From positions 5,084,001 through 5,148,000 of the forward strand of contig NZ_CP043450.1 of assembly GCF_003286415.2 (NCBI RefSeq): a stretch of 64,000 nt of DNA, in the 5' to 3' direction. Shown in pieces: positions 26,713 to 37,900 of this stretch. Numbering within the stretch: the first letter of the stretch is position 1; every line of letters starts with the position of its first letter. The translations under genes and the position numbers were made by a program. Below the pieces are notes generated by a model that did not search any database, had not been told where the DNA came from, and worked only from the letters and a program-made list of their open reading frames with translations. Origin of the DNA: Mucilaginibacter rubeus (lineage in GTDB: Bacteria; Bacteroidota; Bacteroidia; Sphingobacteriales; Sphingobacteriaceae).

Positions 26713-28130
26713 ATAACTTTCCCTATCAAAGTAGCCGTTGTGCTGCGCTCGATAAGTACGTTTACGTATTGACCTGGCTTGTAATTTTCGCCAACCGGGA
26801 AAATTACCATCGCATTTTGATCGCTGCGGCCGCAATAGTCTTTATCAGATTTTTTAGAAAAACCTTCTATCAGCACGCGCTCTACCCTGCCTATGCGGGC
26901 CTGCATCCTGTAAAATGAATATTCCTGCTGTTTTGCTACTATTTCGGTTAAGCGCTTTTGCTTCACTTCTTCTGGAATATCATCCGCATAACGTTTTGCA
27001 GCCAAAGTACCTGGCCTTTCGCTGTATTTAAACATGTAAGCAAAGTCGTACTTCACATAATCCATCATGCTTACCGTTTCCTTATGCTCATCGTCGGTTT
27101 CGCTGCAAAAACCGGTAATTACATCGGTTGATATCGCACAATCAGGGATGATACGGCGAATAGCGTCTATCCTGTTGATATACCACTCGCGATCGTAAGT
27201 GCGGTTCATCAGATCAAGGATGCGGCTATTGCCCGATTGTACCGGCAGGTGGATATAATTACAGATGTTATCGTATTTATTGATGGCATAAAGCACATCA
27301 TCGGTAATATCCTTCGGATGCGAGGTTGAAAACCTAACCCTCAGGTCGGGATTTATCAGCGCTACCATCTCCAGTAGGTTAGCAAAGTTTGTAGTTATAA
27401 CCTCTTCTCCGGTGGTTGAATATTTGTATGAATCCACATTTTGGCCCAACAAGGTTACTTCACGGTAACCTTTATCAAACAGATCGCGACATTCTGCTAC
27501 TATCGATAAAGGATCGCGGCTGCGCTCACGGCCACGGGTAAATGGCACTACGCAAAACGAACACATGTTATCGCATCCGCGCATAATAGATACAAAGGCA
27601 TTGATGCCATTGCTGTTTAAACGCACCGGACTAATATCGGCGTAAGTTTCCTCGCGCGATAGCAATACGTTAACTGCCTTTTGCCCATCATCAACCTGGT
27701 CAATCAGGTTTGGCAAATCGCGGTAAGCATCCGGACCAACAACAACGTCAACTAATTTTTCTTCTTCCAGGAATTTTGATTTCAAACGTTCGGCCATGCA
27801 GCCCAGTACGCCCACAACCAATCCCGGATTTTTTACTTTGGCAACGGTGAACTCTTTTAAACGGTTGCGAACACGCTGTTCGGCGTTTTCGCGGATAGAA
27901 CAGGTATTGATGAAAATAACATCGGCAATGCTATAGTCGGACGTGGTTTCAAAACCACGCTCGGCTAAAATAGAAGCTACGATCTCACTATCAGAAAAGT
28001 TCATGGCGCAGCCATAGCTTTCAATATAAAGCTTACGGCCATTATTTTTAGCTGCTTCGGCTTTTAACATTAACGCCTCACCCTGCCTGCTCTCATCATG
28101 TGTTTTATCCGGAATAAGCAAATCCATCAT
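26697..28130 (-). CDS. miaB: tRNA-2-methylthio-N6-dimethylallyladenosine synthase MiaB
   Basis: A 477-residue radical-SAM methylthiotransferase that adds a methylthio group to isopentenyl-A37 of tRNAs reading UNN codons. The N-terminal UPF0004 domain carries cluster Cys41, Cys77 and Cys111. The radical-SAM motif is Cys186-x3-Cys190-x2-Cys193 (GCDNMCSFC), and a TRAM domain closes the protein (about 405-470). The N-terminal extension of about 30 residues is usual in this phylum. The last residues (PQTP) and the stop codon are encoded by the right arm of the 26590-26712 repeat, so the native C-terminus may have been replaced. Confidence 0.95.
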   Translation of the reverse strand: MMDLLIPDKTHDESRQGEALMLKAEAAKNNGRKLYIESYGCAMNFSDSEIVASILAERGFETTSDYSIADVIFINTCSIRENAEQRVRNRLKEFTVAKVKNPGLVVGVLGCMAERLKSKFLEEEKLVDVVVGPDAYRDLPNLIDQVDDGQKAVNVLLSREETYADISPVRLNSNGINAFVSIMRGCDNMCSFCVVPFTRGRERSRDPLSIVAECRDLFDKGYREVTLLGQNVDSYKYSTTGEEVITTNFANLLEMVALINPDLRVRFSTSHPKDITDDVLYAINKYDNICNYIHLPVQSGNSRILDLMNRTYDREWYINRIDAIRRIIPDCAISTDVITGFCSETDDEHKETVSMMDYVKYDFAYMFKYSERPGTLAAKRYADDIPEEVKQKRLTEIVAKQQEYSFYRMQARIGRVERVLIEGFSKKSDKDYCGRSDQNAMVIFPVGENYKPGQYVNVLIERSTTATLIGKVIPQTP

Positions 28131-28220
28131 TTATATAAAAAATTAGTTTGCAAAAATAAACAAAATTTAAATACCTAAATGACATATTGTCAGTATTAAA
28201 TAAAATCATGGGTTACTTTA

Positions 28221-28253
28221 CAAAAAACGGGTAATACGCTTGTATTACCCGTT
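28221..28253 (-). terminator. Terminator after the Y-X4-D repeat lipoprotein gene
   Basis: ACGGGTAATAC and GTATTACCCGT form a perfect 11-bp stem with a 4-nt loop (28227-28252), followed on the minus strand by TTTTTTG. Confidence 0.88.
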
Positions 28254-28277
28254 CATTAAATTCGGTTTCAGTTAAGC

Positions 28278-29135
28278 TTACTGTGTTAAAGCCACGGTAG
28301 TTGTATTATTAATTTGCCATATAGCTGCACCCGGGGTAGGGAAGCTAACACCTTTGGTACTACCTTTAACACCGTTATCCTGGCCAAAATAATACAGCGG
28401 ATGCCCTTTGTACACCAGTTGTGTTTGCCCAAATACGGTGATCACATCAAAATCGGCCTTATTTAAAATAGATGGAACGTTTTGAACTGCCGTTGCCCCA
28501 TCAATTGGCCAGTTTGCATCATGCGCCGCAACGCCGGTGCTAAACTTGTTTGTTTTAAACGCGTCTTTTGTAAACATGTACAAAGTACGGCCGTTAACAT
28601 CGGTAATGTACTGCGAGTTTTCGGTACCGGCAATACCTTTGCTGGTGTATTGGTTTCCATCGTTGCCTATCAGCTGCGCGTAAGAAACCATTACACTATA
28701 ATCCGCTTTAGCAATAAACCATGTTTTGCCCACGCCATCGCCGTTAACGTCTGTAGTTGCAACATCTTTTGAATAATAATACAAAGGCCAGCCTTTATAG
28801 GTGGTTTGTTTGTTTCCATCCGTATTGGTGATGACACCAAAATCGGTAGCCGCCAGGCCGGTGCCTATTGATGGATTTTCTTTGTAAAAGGCGGGCCAAA
28901 CCACAGCACAGCCGCCGGTACAGGTTGAAACGTTAGCAGCATCGTCAGAAAAAAAATAAAGCGCACGGCCGTTGTTGTCTGTAATAATGCTACCAAAAGT
29001 GCTGTTTGAAGTAAGCTGCACACCGGTAACAACGGTAGACTTGGTTGGGTTATTGTCGTGATTCTTTTTACACGATGCCGTTAGTAAAGTTAAGGCAATT
29101 GAGCCCGTCAGGGCTAAGTACATTTTTGTTTTCAT
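28278..29135 (-). CDS. Lipoprotein with secreted Y-X4-D repeats (COG4315/Lipoprotein_15 type)
   Basis: A 285-residue protein with a lipobox ending at Cys22 (LLTASCKK). It contains tandem Y-x4-D segments (GRALYFFSDDAANVSTCTGG and GRTLYMFTKDAFKTNKFSTG), each followed by a Trp-Pro, and intervening KGxPLYYYSKD/KGHPLYYFGQD copies. This matches COG4315-type secreted repeats. The biochemical role of the family is not established; relatives are described as predicted lipoproteins. It is monocistronic with its own terminator. Confidence 0.85.
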   Translation of the reverse strand: MKTKMYLALTGSIALTLLTASCKKNHDNNPTKSTVVTGVQLTSNSTFGSIITDNNGRALYFFSDDAANVSTCTGGCAVVWPAFYKENPSIGTGLAATDFGVITNTDGNKQTTYKGWPLYYYSKDVATTDVNGDGVGKTWFIAKADYSVMVSYAQLIGNDGNQYTSKGIAGTENSQYITDVNGRTLYMFTKDAFKTNKFSTGVAAHDANWPIDGATAVQNVPSILNKADFDVITVFGQTQLVYKGHPLYYFGQDNGVKGSTKGVSFPTPGAAIWQINNTTTVALTQ

Positions 29136-29394
29136 CGGGAGTCCTAATTAGATGTTAATAATGGTTATTGTTTAGATATAACGCCATGAAATTCCCGGGG
29201 GTTGCTTCGTGGTTAAGCAAAACCACAACATTAGCTATCCTCGCAGCTGTAAACCATATTGAAACGATTCCTGACGAACGATGAATTAAGTATGAGTTTT
29301 AACAAAATTTAACCTATCCTTCCATCACACTGTAACAAAAGTTGCTAACTTGCTGTTAAAGCATTAAGACACAAGTAAAATTAATAACCGGTAA

Positions 29395-31197
29395 ATGGCG
29401 CTAAATTTTTTAAAGCACAAGTGGCAAAAAAGGACATTTAAATTTGTGCTGATACCGGTAATCGTGATATTGCTGCTGGCCGTAGTTGTAAACAGGTATT
29501 GGTCGCCCATATTGGCCGGAAAAGTAAAGGATGTTGTATTAAGCAGCAGCGACAGCCTTTATAAAGCCGATTTTTCGGATGCGGAATTGCATATCCTACA
29601 GGGGAAAATTATCATTTATAATATAACGCTCAAGCCGGATACCGCCGTTTACAATAAAAAAAAACGCTTACGCCTGGCGCCAAATACACTGGTTGAACTT
29701 AAGGTAAAGCGATTGGTGCTTAACCACGTGCATCCCTTTAGCCTGTATTTTCAGAAAAAATTAAATATTGGCCAGATCATCCTGAATGAGCCGCAACTGA
29801 ACGTAAGTTACCAGCTAAACCATACTAAAGATACTGTTGTTAAAGACCGCCGTACTGCCTGGCAGCGCATTTCCAAAAGCCTGAAATGTATCCAAATCGG
29901 TACTATTTTACTGAATGATGTTAACTTAAAATATGAGGATTACTCGGGTAATAAAGTAGCCATTTCCCGACTGAAAGAGCTGAACTTTAGCGCTACCGAC
30001 CTGTTGATAGACTCGGCTACGCAGTACGATAAATCGCGCTTGCTTTACTGTAAGGATATTATAACCGAAGTAAATAATTACACCGGAGAAACGCCGAGCG
30101 GCTTATATACCTATAAGATCAGGCATCTTAAACTTTCAACGCTTACTTCAAAGCTTAATATCGAAGGGCTTGCCATGCAACCGGCCAAATCAGATGTATT
30201 CTTTGGCAAAAGTCAAAAAGACCGGCTGGGCCTGCTGGCCGATTCTGTACAGCTCAATAATTTTGATTATTTAAATTATCATAAATACCGTACCGTTTCT
30301 GCATCAAGTTTAACCCTGGCCAATGGCAAGGTAACCGCTTTCACTAACCCTGGTAAAAAGCCCGATTCACTAACGGATAAGGTTAAAACCTTTCCTAACA
30401 TGATGATCAGGAAATTAAATCTTGATCTGCGGATCGACACCCTGAAACTCCGTCATATGGATGTGATCTATAATGAATTTGATAAAAAGTCACAGAAAAC
30501 AGGTACGGTTGCATTTAACAATACCAGCGGCAATATTTATAACATTACCAATAATCCATCGGCCATAGCCAAAAATAATTTTACCACTATTGATCTGACA
30601 ACATATTTCATGAACCGCGGCCGGCTCGATGTTCAGATGAAATTTAATTTAACTGACGATGATGCTGCCTTCAGCTACAAAGGCACATTAGGACCTATGG
30701 AATTTAGCCGGCTAAACCCAGCCACAATGCCGTTAGCCATGGTAAAAATGACATCGGGCAGCGTTAAAAAATTCAGTTTTGATATCCAGGCCAACAGCAA
30801 AGTATTTAAAGGAAAAGTTGATTTTTTATATAACGATTTAAAGGTGGTTTTGCTAAAGCCCGACACGGCTAACGACCGCTTCAAAAGAAAATCGATCATG
30901 TCGATATTTGCCAACCTGTTTGTGATCAGGCGCAGCAATCCGGATGATAAGGGTAAGCTTACTTCATCCTTAGTGATCTATAAACGTCCAAAAGATTCGC
31001 CATTTTTTAAAACCATCTGGAAAACGCTGCTTACCGGCATAAAGCCATGCATCGGCCTTGACGAGGAAAAACAAAAAGCCACCAAAGACCGCATTGACGA
31101 GCATAATAAAAACAAAGAGGAGCGCTTAAAGAATAAAGCAGAACGCCAGAAAAGAAAAGCAGAGCGTAAGAAGCTGATGGATCAGGGGAAGTTTTGA
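29395..31197 (+). CDS. AsmA/DUF748-like membrane-anchored protein
   Basis: A 600-residue protein with a short basic N-terminus and one membrane anchor (about 14-34, VLIPVIVILLLAVVV). The long repetitive beta-rich part follows, with AsmA-like patterns (LHILQGKIIIYNITLKPD, VELKVKRLVLNHV, IGQIILNEPQLNVSY). Such proteins are proposed to carry lipids between membranes; that role is only inferred here. The last 45 residues are an unusually basic helix (RLKNKAERQKRKAERKKLMD) that may touch nucleic acid or anionic lipid. It is monocistronic and followed by a repeat-rich region. Confidence 0.75.
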   Translation: MALNFLKHKWQKRTFKFVLIPVIVILLLAVVVNRYWSPILAGKVKDVVLSSSDSLYKADFSDAELHILQGKIIIYNITLKPDTAVYNKKKRLRLAPNTLVELKVKRLVLNHVHPFSLYFQKKLNIGQIILNEPQLNVSYQLNHTKDTVVKDRRTAWQRISKSLKCIQIGTILLNDVNLKYEDYSGNKVAISRLKELNFSATDLLIDSATQYDKSRLLYCKDIITEVNNYTGETPSGLYTYKIRHLKLSTLTSKLNIEGLAMQPAKSDVFFGKSQKDRLGLLADSVQLNNFDYLNYHKYRTVSASSLTLANGKVTAFTNPGKKPDSLTDKVKTFPNMMIRKLNLDLRIDTLKLRHMDVIYNEFDKKSQKTGTVAFNNTSGNIYNITNNPSAIAKNNFTTIDLTTYFMNRGRLDVQMKFNLTDDDAAFSYKGTLGPMEFSRLNPATMPLAMVKMTSGSVKKFSFDIQANSKVFKGKVDFLYNDLKVVLLKPDTANDRFKRKSIMSIFANLFVIRRSNPDDKGKLTSSLVIYKRPKDSPFFKTIWKTLLTGIKPCIGLDEEKQKATKDRIDEHNKNKEERLKNKAERQKRKAERKKLMDQGKF

Positions 31198-31288
31198 TTT
31201 GAAAATTGTCCGGTTCGAAGATTTGAAAATGAAGCCCCTTTGAGTCGTTTCAGAGAGCCTGAGGGACAATAGAAGTTTACGACTACGA

Positions 31289-31462
31289 GACTCCGCTGGA
31301 GTCCACCCTTTCTTTGAACTTCGACTATAAACACGAGGCCTCTCTGAGGCCCAACATCTCATCAAGCATGCAGATTATATAATAAACATTTACCAGCCCC
31401 AGCGGGGCAACGTGTTTATAGCAATAAAAATATACCTTTTTGACTCCGTAGGTGTCTCCTAC
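31289..31462. repeat. Row of four short GC hairpins at about 50-bp spacing
   Basis: GACTCC-GCT-GGAGTC (31289-31303), GGCCTC-TCT-GAGGCC (31337-31351), GCCCC-AGC-GGGGC (31396-31408) and GTAGG-TGTCT-CCTAC (31448-31462). The third is also flanked by ATAAACA and TGTTTAT. They occupy most of the 277-bp gap between the AsmA-like and DUF2683 genes. Confidence 0.6.
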
Positions 31463-31474
31463 TGAAATTTTGAA

Positions 31475-31684
31475 TTAACGGAAAACCTTAAGCACGTCTC
31501 TAAATCCGATATATGGAGTTAGCTTACCTTCTTCTGCTTGCTTTAAGGATTCTTTGACACCTTTAATCACATAATCGGGGTAAACTTCACTTTTTTGCTC
31601 AAAAGAAATTTTCATGGCTTTCATAACTGCCTTTAAAGCTGCCATCTGTTCCTTATTCTTTGGGTAAACAATTAATGCATCCAT
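31475..31684 (-). CDS. DUF2683-type antitoxin-like small protein, no toxin partner
   Basis: A 69-residue protein starting MDALIVYPKNKEQMAALKAV, with a central helix and a C-terminal GFRDVLKVF-type segment. This is the pattern of small DUF2683/RelB-like proteins that usually precede a RelE/ParE toxin gene in Bacteroidota. Here the downstream DNA (31198-31474) holds only repeats and no toxin frame, so this appears to be an orphan antitoxin or remnant. It sits in a repeat-rich island between the AsmA-like gene and sov. Confidence 0.75.
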   Translation of the reverse strand: MDALIVYPKNKEQMAALKAVMKAMKISFEQKSEVYPDYVIKGVKESLKQAEEGKLTPYIGFRDVLKVFR

Positions 31685-31800
31685 ATTAACAAATATACTA
31701 ATGATAGAAAAAATTTAAGCTTGGTACAACGCGCGTGCTATCAGAATCCTCTCTGAGACCTCTGATGAGATGGTATACCTTTTGAAAGAGATCATAAACA

Positions 31801-31884
31801 GCGTCATTGCGAGGCACGAAGCAATCGCGAACTATACAAAGCGGCCTTGTAAATCGGGGATTGCTTCGTGCCTCGCAATGACGC
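31801..31884. repeat. GTCATTGCGAGG palindromic element, copy 2 (symmetric type)
   Basis: Perfect 26-bp inverted arms at 31801-31826 and 31859-31884 (GCGTCATTGCGAGGCACGAA at the left end), with centre ACTATACAAAGCGGCC. It ends 31 bp from the sov stop codon. The flank at 31740-31775 carries a further degenerate palindrome (TCAGAATCCTCTCTGAGACC). Confidence 0.9.
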
Positions 31885-31915
31885 TTTGACATTATACATC
31901 ACGTTTCGCTCAGTC

Positions 31916-34900
31916 CTACTGCAACAACAACTTCAAATTAATGCCAAAGTTGGTGAACGACGTATTAAAGGTTTGCGAAGTGTAAGGCTTGGTAAGGTTC
32001 GAGTCGTAAAATAAATTCAGGTTGAAACGCTGATTGATCACATAATCAATAGACGGCCTCACGGTTATATTTTGGGCTCCGGATGAGATCTCGGCCGATT
32101 CAACATCTGCACGGTAAATGAGTGTTTTGTTATCGCGGAGCGAAAAATCAAGCTTAAAGTTTACGTCCTTATGCTGAATGCCTTCAAACCAGCCAAACGG
32201 GAAATGAAAATCTTTAGTGTGATAGCCAAAGCCCAAAACAATGATCTTTTCATTTTGCTGCGCCAACTGGCTGTTAAGCATACTTAAGCTTAACGAACGG
32301 CTTTGGCGGTACTCGGCATTGGCGGTCATGCTGTTTTTGAAACGCATACTTGCGCCCAGTAATGGTACAAATTGTTCAAAAATGGTAACCTGCGAAAACT
32401 GGTACAGCGGCAGGAAATCATTATTCAGGTCGCGGGCAGACGAAGCTCCGTTGGCTTGCTGGTATTGCAATAAAGAGGTAAAGCCACTTACGTTATATGA
32501 GGAGCGGTAGCCGTGGCTTAAATCAAACGAATCAAAAATATCCTGGAACCAGGAGATTTTACTTAAGCCGTTGTAAGTAACCTGCCAGTTAGGTATCGGG
32601 ATTTTAGGAAACTGCGACAGGTTACTACCCGAAGCATTTTTACCCGCATAAGCTGCCAGAAACGCCGGCACCAATACGTTTTGTGAATTTGGCCCGTAAC
32701 CATCCGCATATCCGTCGGTAACGCCGCTTGAGTTTGGATTGGTACGCCCCAATCTTTGTGAGATCACGGTACGGGCATCCAAAAATTTCTGGAAGGTACT
32801 GGATACATTGTTAATCCCCTTTGCCGATTCAAACGCTGTACCAATGGTAAGGAATGATACACTATAGTTCCCCGATGTAACCGGGCTCAGTGTTTCAATA
32901 CTATTACTTGATGCCAGGTATTTAAAGTTAGCCTGGTAATTATGATCCTGCGTTTTAAATGCGGTAAGCTCAATCCGTAGATCTTTAAATGGCTCTATGA
33001 TACCCCTGAAGTGCATATCCTCGTTAAGCGACGTAGTATACAGCTGATTTTGCAGGGTATCTTTAGTAATCCAGCCGTTGGCAACTGCCTTGGTCCTGAT
33101 ATCTGTCTGGCTGCCTAACAAAAAGCCCAATCCAGGAGCGCTGCCGTCCGCGCCAAAAAAGCCCGACTGTGGTAAGTATCCCGGTAAAAAGGTGCCCTGC
33201 GTACGGGTATAAGTGGCGCTTAGGTTTTTAACACTGGTTAGCAAGCCAATCAGGATGTTGTTCTTTTTATTAGGATTATTTGCCTTACGGATAAAAGGAA
33301 ACTTATTATACAGCGAAACCATGTTTAAGGTTGGGTTAAGCTGAATAGCTCTTGAGTTTTGAATGCTGTTACCCACATCATAATTGGTGCTGTTAATAGC
33401 AAACAATGGCTGGGTTTGCCAGTTAAAGTGCGTACTGTAACGCGCCACGGCCGATACCCAATCCAACCCCGGAATTTTATTGATAGGTACAGTATAGTTA
33501 AAGTTGATGGTGTGGTTATAATTGGTAGTACGGCCAAGCTTTTTCAGGTTGTCCCAAAGGGTATCACGTTTTAAACCGTTGATACGGCCGGCAGGCTCAT
33601 CCACCACCGATAAATTGGTAGCGTCAATATCCATCTGTAAAGATTTCGACAGGTTCCAGCCGATACCATATACACGGGTTATGTTGAAATACTTATTGAA
33701 TGTAGTTGTAGGGATAGGGATATAATTATTAGGATCATTATCGCGCAGGGTATTCTCCGAGTAAAAACGATCGAAGTTAATACTGAAATTCAACCTCGAC
33801 GGCAACAAGCTAAAGTTAAGATCTCTGAACAGGGCCAACATATTGCTTTTAATGATCTTGGCAAACGGACTATAATATTTTGGCTGATTGGTATAGTTAT
33901 AAGCGAGTGTAAGATTATATGTTTTCTCCACATCGTTCTGCGTCACAAAATCATGATGGTTGTATTCGGTATAGGCGTAAGTGGCGTTAAAGTTTTCAAT
34001 ATCCCAAATGTGGTTAATGGCATTTTGGTTTGTTCTGGCCTTATGCACATTGGTAAAATTGATGCTTTTACGGGTAGTAATATCAATAGCCGCGTTCCTG
34101 ATAGAGTCACGTTCTTTGGTGCTGGTAGCAGCCGCCAGCGACGCCTTTAATTCAACATCCGGCGCGCCGGGATCGTATTGCGGCATGCTCCTTTGCGATG
34201 ATAAATTGATATACGCCGGAATATGAATACCACTTTTATCCGGGAAAAACTTGCCCAGCTCCACATTAGCTGATACATCATAAGTTTGATCATCGCTTTG
34301 GCTACGGTCATTCAACCTTGAATCCAAAGTACCAAAACCAATGGTTGTTTTACTTCCCGATACGGTGATATCGGCAAAGTCGGCAAGCTTGGCATCAATC
34401 CTTGCGGTGGCCGCCCATCCACCACGCTGATCAAAATCGGTAAGGCGCAACTCATCAAACCAAACCGTTCCTGATTTATCCAAACCATCATCCGGAATAG
34501 CATTAGTGCCTTTATAAGGGTTCCGTACGCCCAGCATAATGGTACGCAGTTTACTTAAATCGGGCTGGCCTTTTATGTAAACCACCTTATCTCCCTCTGT
34601 GTATTTGAACAACTGGTTGTACGCCACGTTGGAGTGATTGCGTGCAAGCTTGGCGCGTACAAGCAGGTCAAGTTCCAGGTCCATTTCGTTAACATCGGGC
34701 CAGATAGCTCCCGGATCGCTGGTACCCGGCTGGGTTATTTTTAGTGGCAACTCGTACTCGTAATAGTTATCCTGGTAATCAACTCCCAAACGGATAAACG
34801 CGTTCAGATCATTATCTTTTACGTAATCACCCTCGGCATGGATAAACATTTGCAGCCGTTTATACTTACGCAGGTCGTTATAAAACGTGCGGAAGGCGGC

Positions 34901-37900
34901 TCTTGAATAACCATCGCGCAGGCTTTTTACGTTGATCGATAAAGATTGCTCGTTAAGCTTGGTATTGGTTTGCAGGTTATTGTAATTACGCTGACGGTTG
35001 ATACCCGGTGGCACCACATAAGGAATAGGCGTACGGTTACCGTTTTCTTCAATATTTACAGCCTGTACGTCAATGGTCGAATTGTCTATAGGCGGGTTTT
35101 GAATTGCCGGATCAGCAATTACATTCAGCGGATTTTTTTCGGTGTTGAAAGCACGCCATTCGCCACGCACCAGTTCAAGGGTCGCAAAGCGGAGCACCGC
35201 GGTATCGGCAAAATTGGTCATGAACATCCTCATGAAGCGGATGGCCTTAAAATCCTGGATGTTACCCACCCTCGACTGATAATCGGTAATTGGGATCCGG
35301 AACTGGTACCAGTTAACAGCCTGCGTTGTACCATTGGGCAGCTTTACCTGTGCGGTAACTTTATCGCTGATATAATTTTGACCTACCACCATATCGGCCG
35401 GACGCATAGACACTTTATACTGAAAGTAGGAATCTTCCTGGCTCATGTTATTGTCGCGGTTAATATCCTCGCCATCGGGCAGTGAGGTTGAGGCCGAGTT
35501 TTGCAAACCAAGTTCGGCCTGCGATTGCTGAGCCGTTTTAGAGTTGCCATCGGTACCGTTGTATTTGCTGTAACGGTCAAGAATGCCGGCGCGGGCCTGA
35601 TCGAGCGCGGGGCCCTGGTAATATTGATAATCGTCAGATGAAGGGTCGGCCGCATAAGTATTTGCAGCTTGCGCGTTCAGCTGACCTTTTATTTGCTGAA
35701 CAACGGGCGCAAATTTAGTTTGCTCGTCCTGATCGTTCATACCATCTAAACCAACGTCTTGCAGTTTACGGGCATCGGGATTGTTATCAAAAGCGTTAAC
35801 AACCGGTTGTAATTTAGATACCCTGCCCCAGTTGGTTTCGTCAACCTTGGTCATGTCGCCATCAACAGGTAAACTGTTCTCTAAGCTTTTGCGTCCATCC
35901 TTCAAGATATCCTCAGAGATGGATCCCAGGTTAAAATAAAGATCACCACCTGCCGAGTTTGGCTTGTAAATAAATGGATCAAGCACCCAAAACTCAATGT
36001 ATGATACGTTTAATGATTCAAAATCGTTGGTTTCCAATTTCCTGAACATACCGCCCCAACGGGTTTTAGGATTTTGTAAGGTACCATCGGGATTAATGCC
36101 TGTTGTTGTATAGTTGTAAGGGCCACGAATGGTTGGGTAAAAAGCCATGTTCAACGTGGCCAGGCTAAGCGGCTGGCCGGTGGCCGATTGCTTGTAAGGA
36201 AATACTTCCTGCTCAATCACCTGCCTTACGTAGTGATTGGAAAGCTCGCTTCTTGACACTGGGATAGAACCTGTATTGGTATAAAATATAGGGTCGATAT
36301 TATAGAAAGCCAGCCTCGCACGGTTGTAACCATAGCTCAGGTTATCAAACAAAGTCGATTCGGTAAACAGTTGCGGGGTACCCGAAATTTGCCAGGCGTT
36401 GGCGGCCTTAACATCAATTACCGACTGGCTATTTTCAAAGTCATCAAGATACGATGTTCCATTTTTTGAACCTGCGAAGTTCAACGCTCCGGGACTACCC
36501 GGCATCAGTTTGGCAAACTCACCGTAGAAATTGATAGATGACGGCACTTTGGTATGGATACCTGGGATCTTGTCAACGAGCCTTGTTAAGAAACGTGAGT
36601 TTGAACTGTAGTTAGCGTCAAAACCCCAGATTGTATTTGAAATAGATTCTTCGCCTGCCACTTCGTTTTGGGTAAGGGGCTGCTCGGTAAGGTGCATCAG
36701 GGTGGCACCTAATTGAAGCTTATCACTGGCATGGTAATCAAGCCTTGTACCGTATAACGATTTTTGCTGAACACCAAACAGCTCGTTATTCTCCAACTTC
36801 ACGGTAATAGGCTGACCGGACGATAACAGCGCCTGGTTCAGGATCCTGATCCGACCGGCATTATAATCAACTGTATAATCGTTTCCCTCTTGTAATTTCA
36901 CTGTACCGGCAGTAACGTTTACCGAGCCCTGCGGAATATTAACCGCGTTCAGCTGATACTCTGAACCTCCCGTTGAAGTATACGTACCTTTAATAACATA
37001 CCTGTTTAAAGCCGGGAAATATTGCTGCGCGATGGTTTTGGTTGAATCATACAAGGCCTGGTAAACATATCGTTTAGTCAGGTCGGTTTCGCCGGGGGTA
37101 AATTGTGCGGCCAGATCCGAACCAAAAGGTTCCACTACCGGGAATGAAATGCGTCCGTTTTGCGAATCGATAGTGATGCCCTCCAAAAAGTCAAAGTAAC
37201 CATCGGGCTTTTTATCACTTTGCTGGTTCAGGTTATCAAGCCCTGCTATCTGCAACCATAATTTACCTTTGGTATTTTGCCCCTCTTCCATTACCGTTTT
37301 TTCGATACCCGATTTATCATCAAGACGGGTAACAGTTAATTTAAAGTTGGTTGGAGCTATCTGGAAAGCACCAAGGGAGTAAATGTTTTTCATCATCAAA
37401 TCCCAGGTTGGCAGGTTGGTTTTCAGCAACTCGCCTTTCAGCAACTTTACAAAGAGTACGTTTGGCGTATTGGGGTTAACAGCAACGTCGCTACTGAACT
37501 CGCCTACCTGGTACTGTACACCGTTAACTGTGTACTGGTAGGCCACTGCCAGTACCTCATCATTATTTAAAGGATAATTTAGGGAGATATAACCTAACTG
37601 CGGGTGCAGGGTATACTCTTTATCAGTTAGCTTGCGGGCGTAGGTTAGTTTTGAATAGTTATCTGTACTGCCCGATCCCTGGAAAAAATTAGCGACATCA
37701 TTAGAGTTGGTAAGCCTTGCATTTTGAGGCAAAACCGATAACAGGTTATTAGACTGCTGTGCAAAACCAGGGCCTTTAAAACCGGCAGGTAAGGCGCTGC
37801 CACCGCCAACAATCCTTGTTTTATTGTACGGGTTATTTTCGCCCAAATCAATAAAGCCTAATATATCGCGGGAGTCAGTTGTTACGTTGGTACGGTTGGT

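Noticed and set aside
31289..31462. CRISPR-like short array
   Set aside because: The four hairpins differ in sequence, so there is no direct repeat.
31698..31892. 64-codon minus-strand frame over palindromic copy 2
   Set aside because: The CEARS-type protein is simply translation of the repeat arms, a common false gene call.
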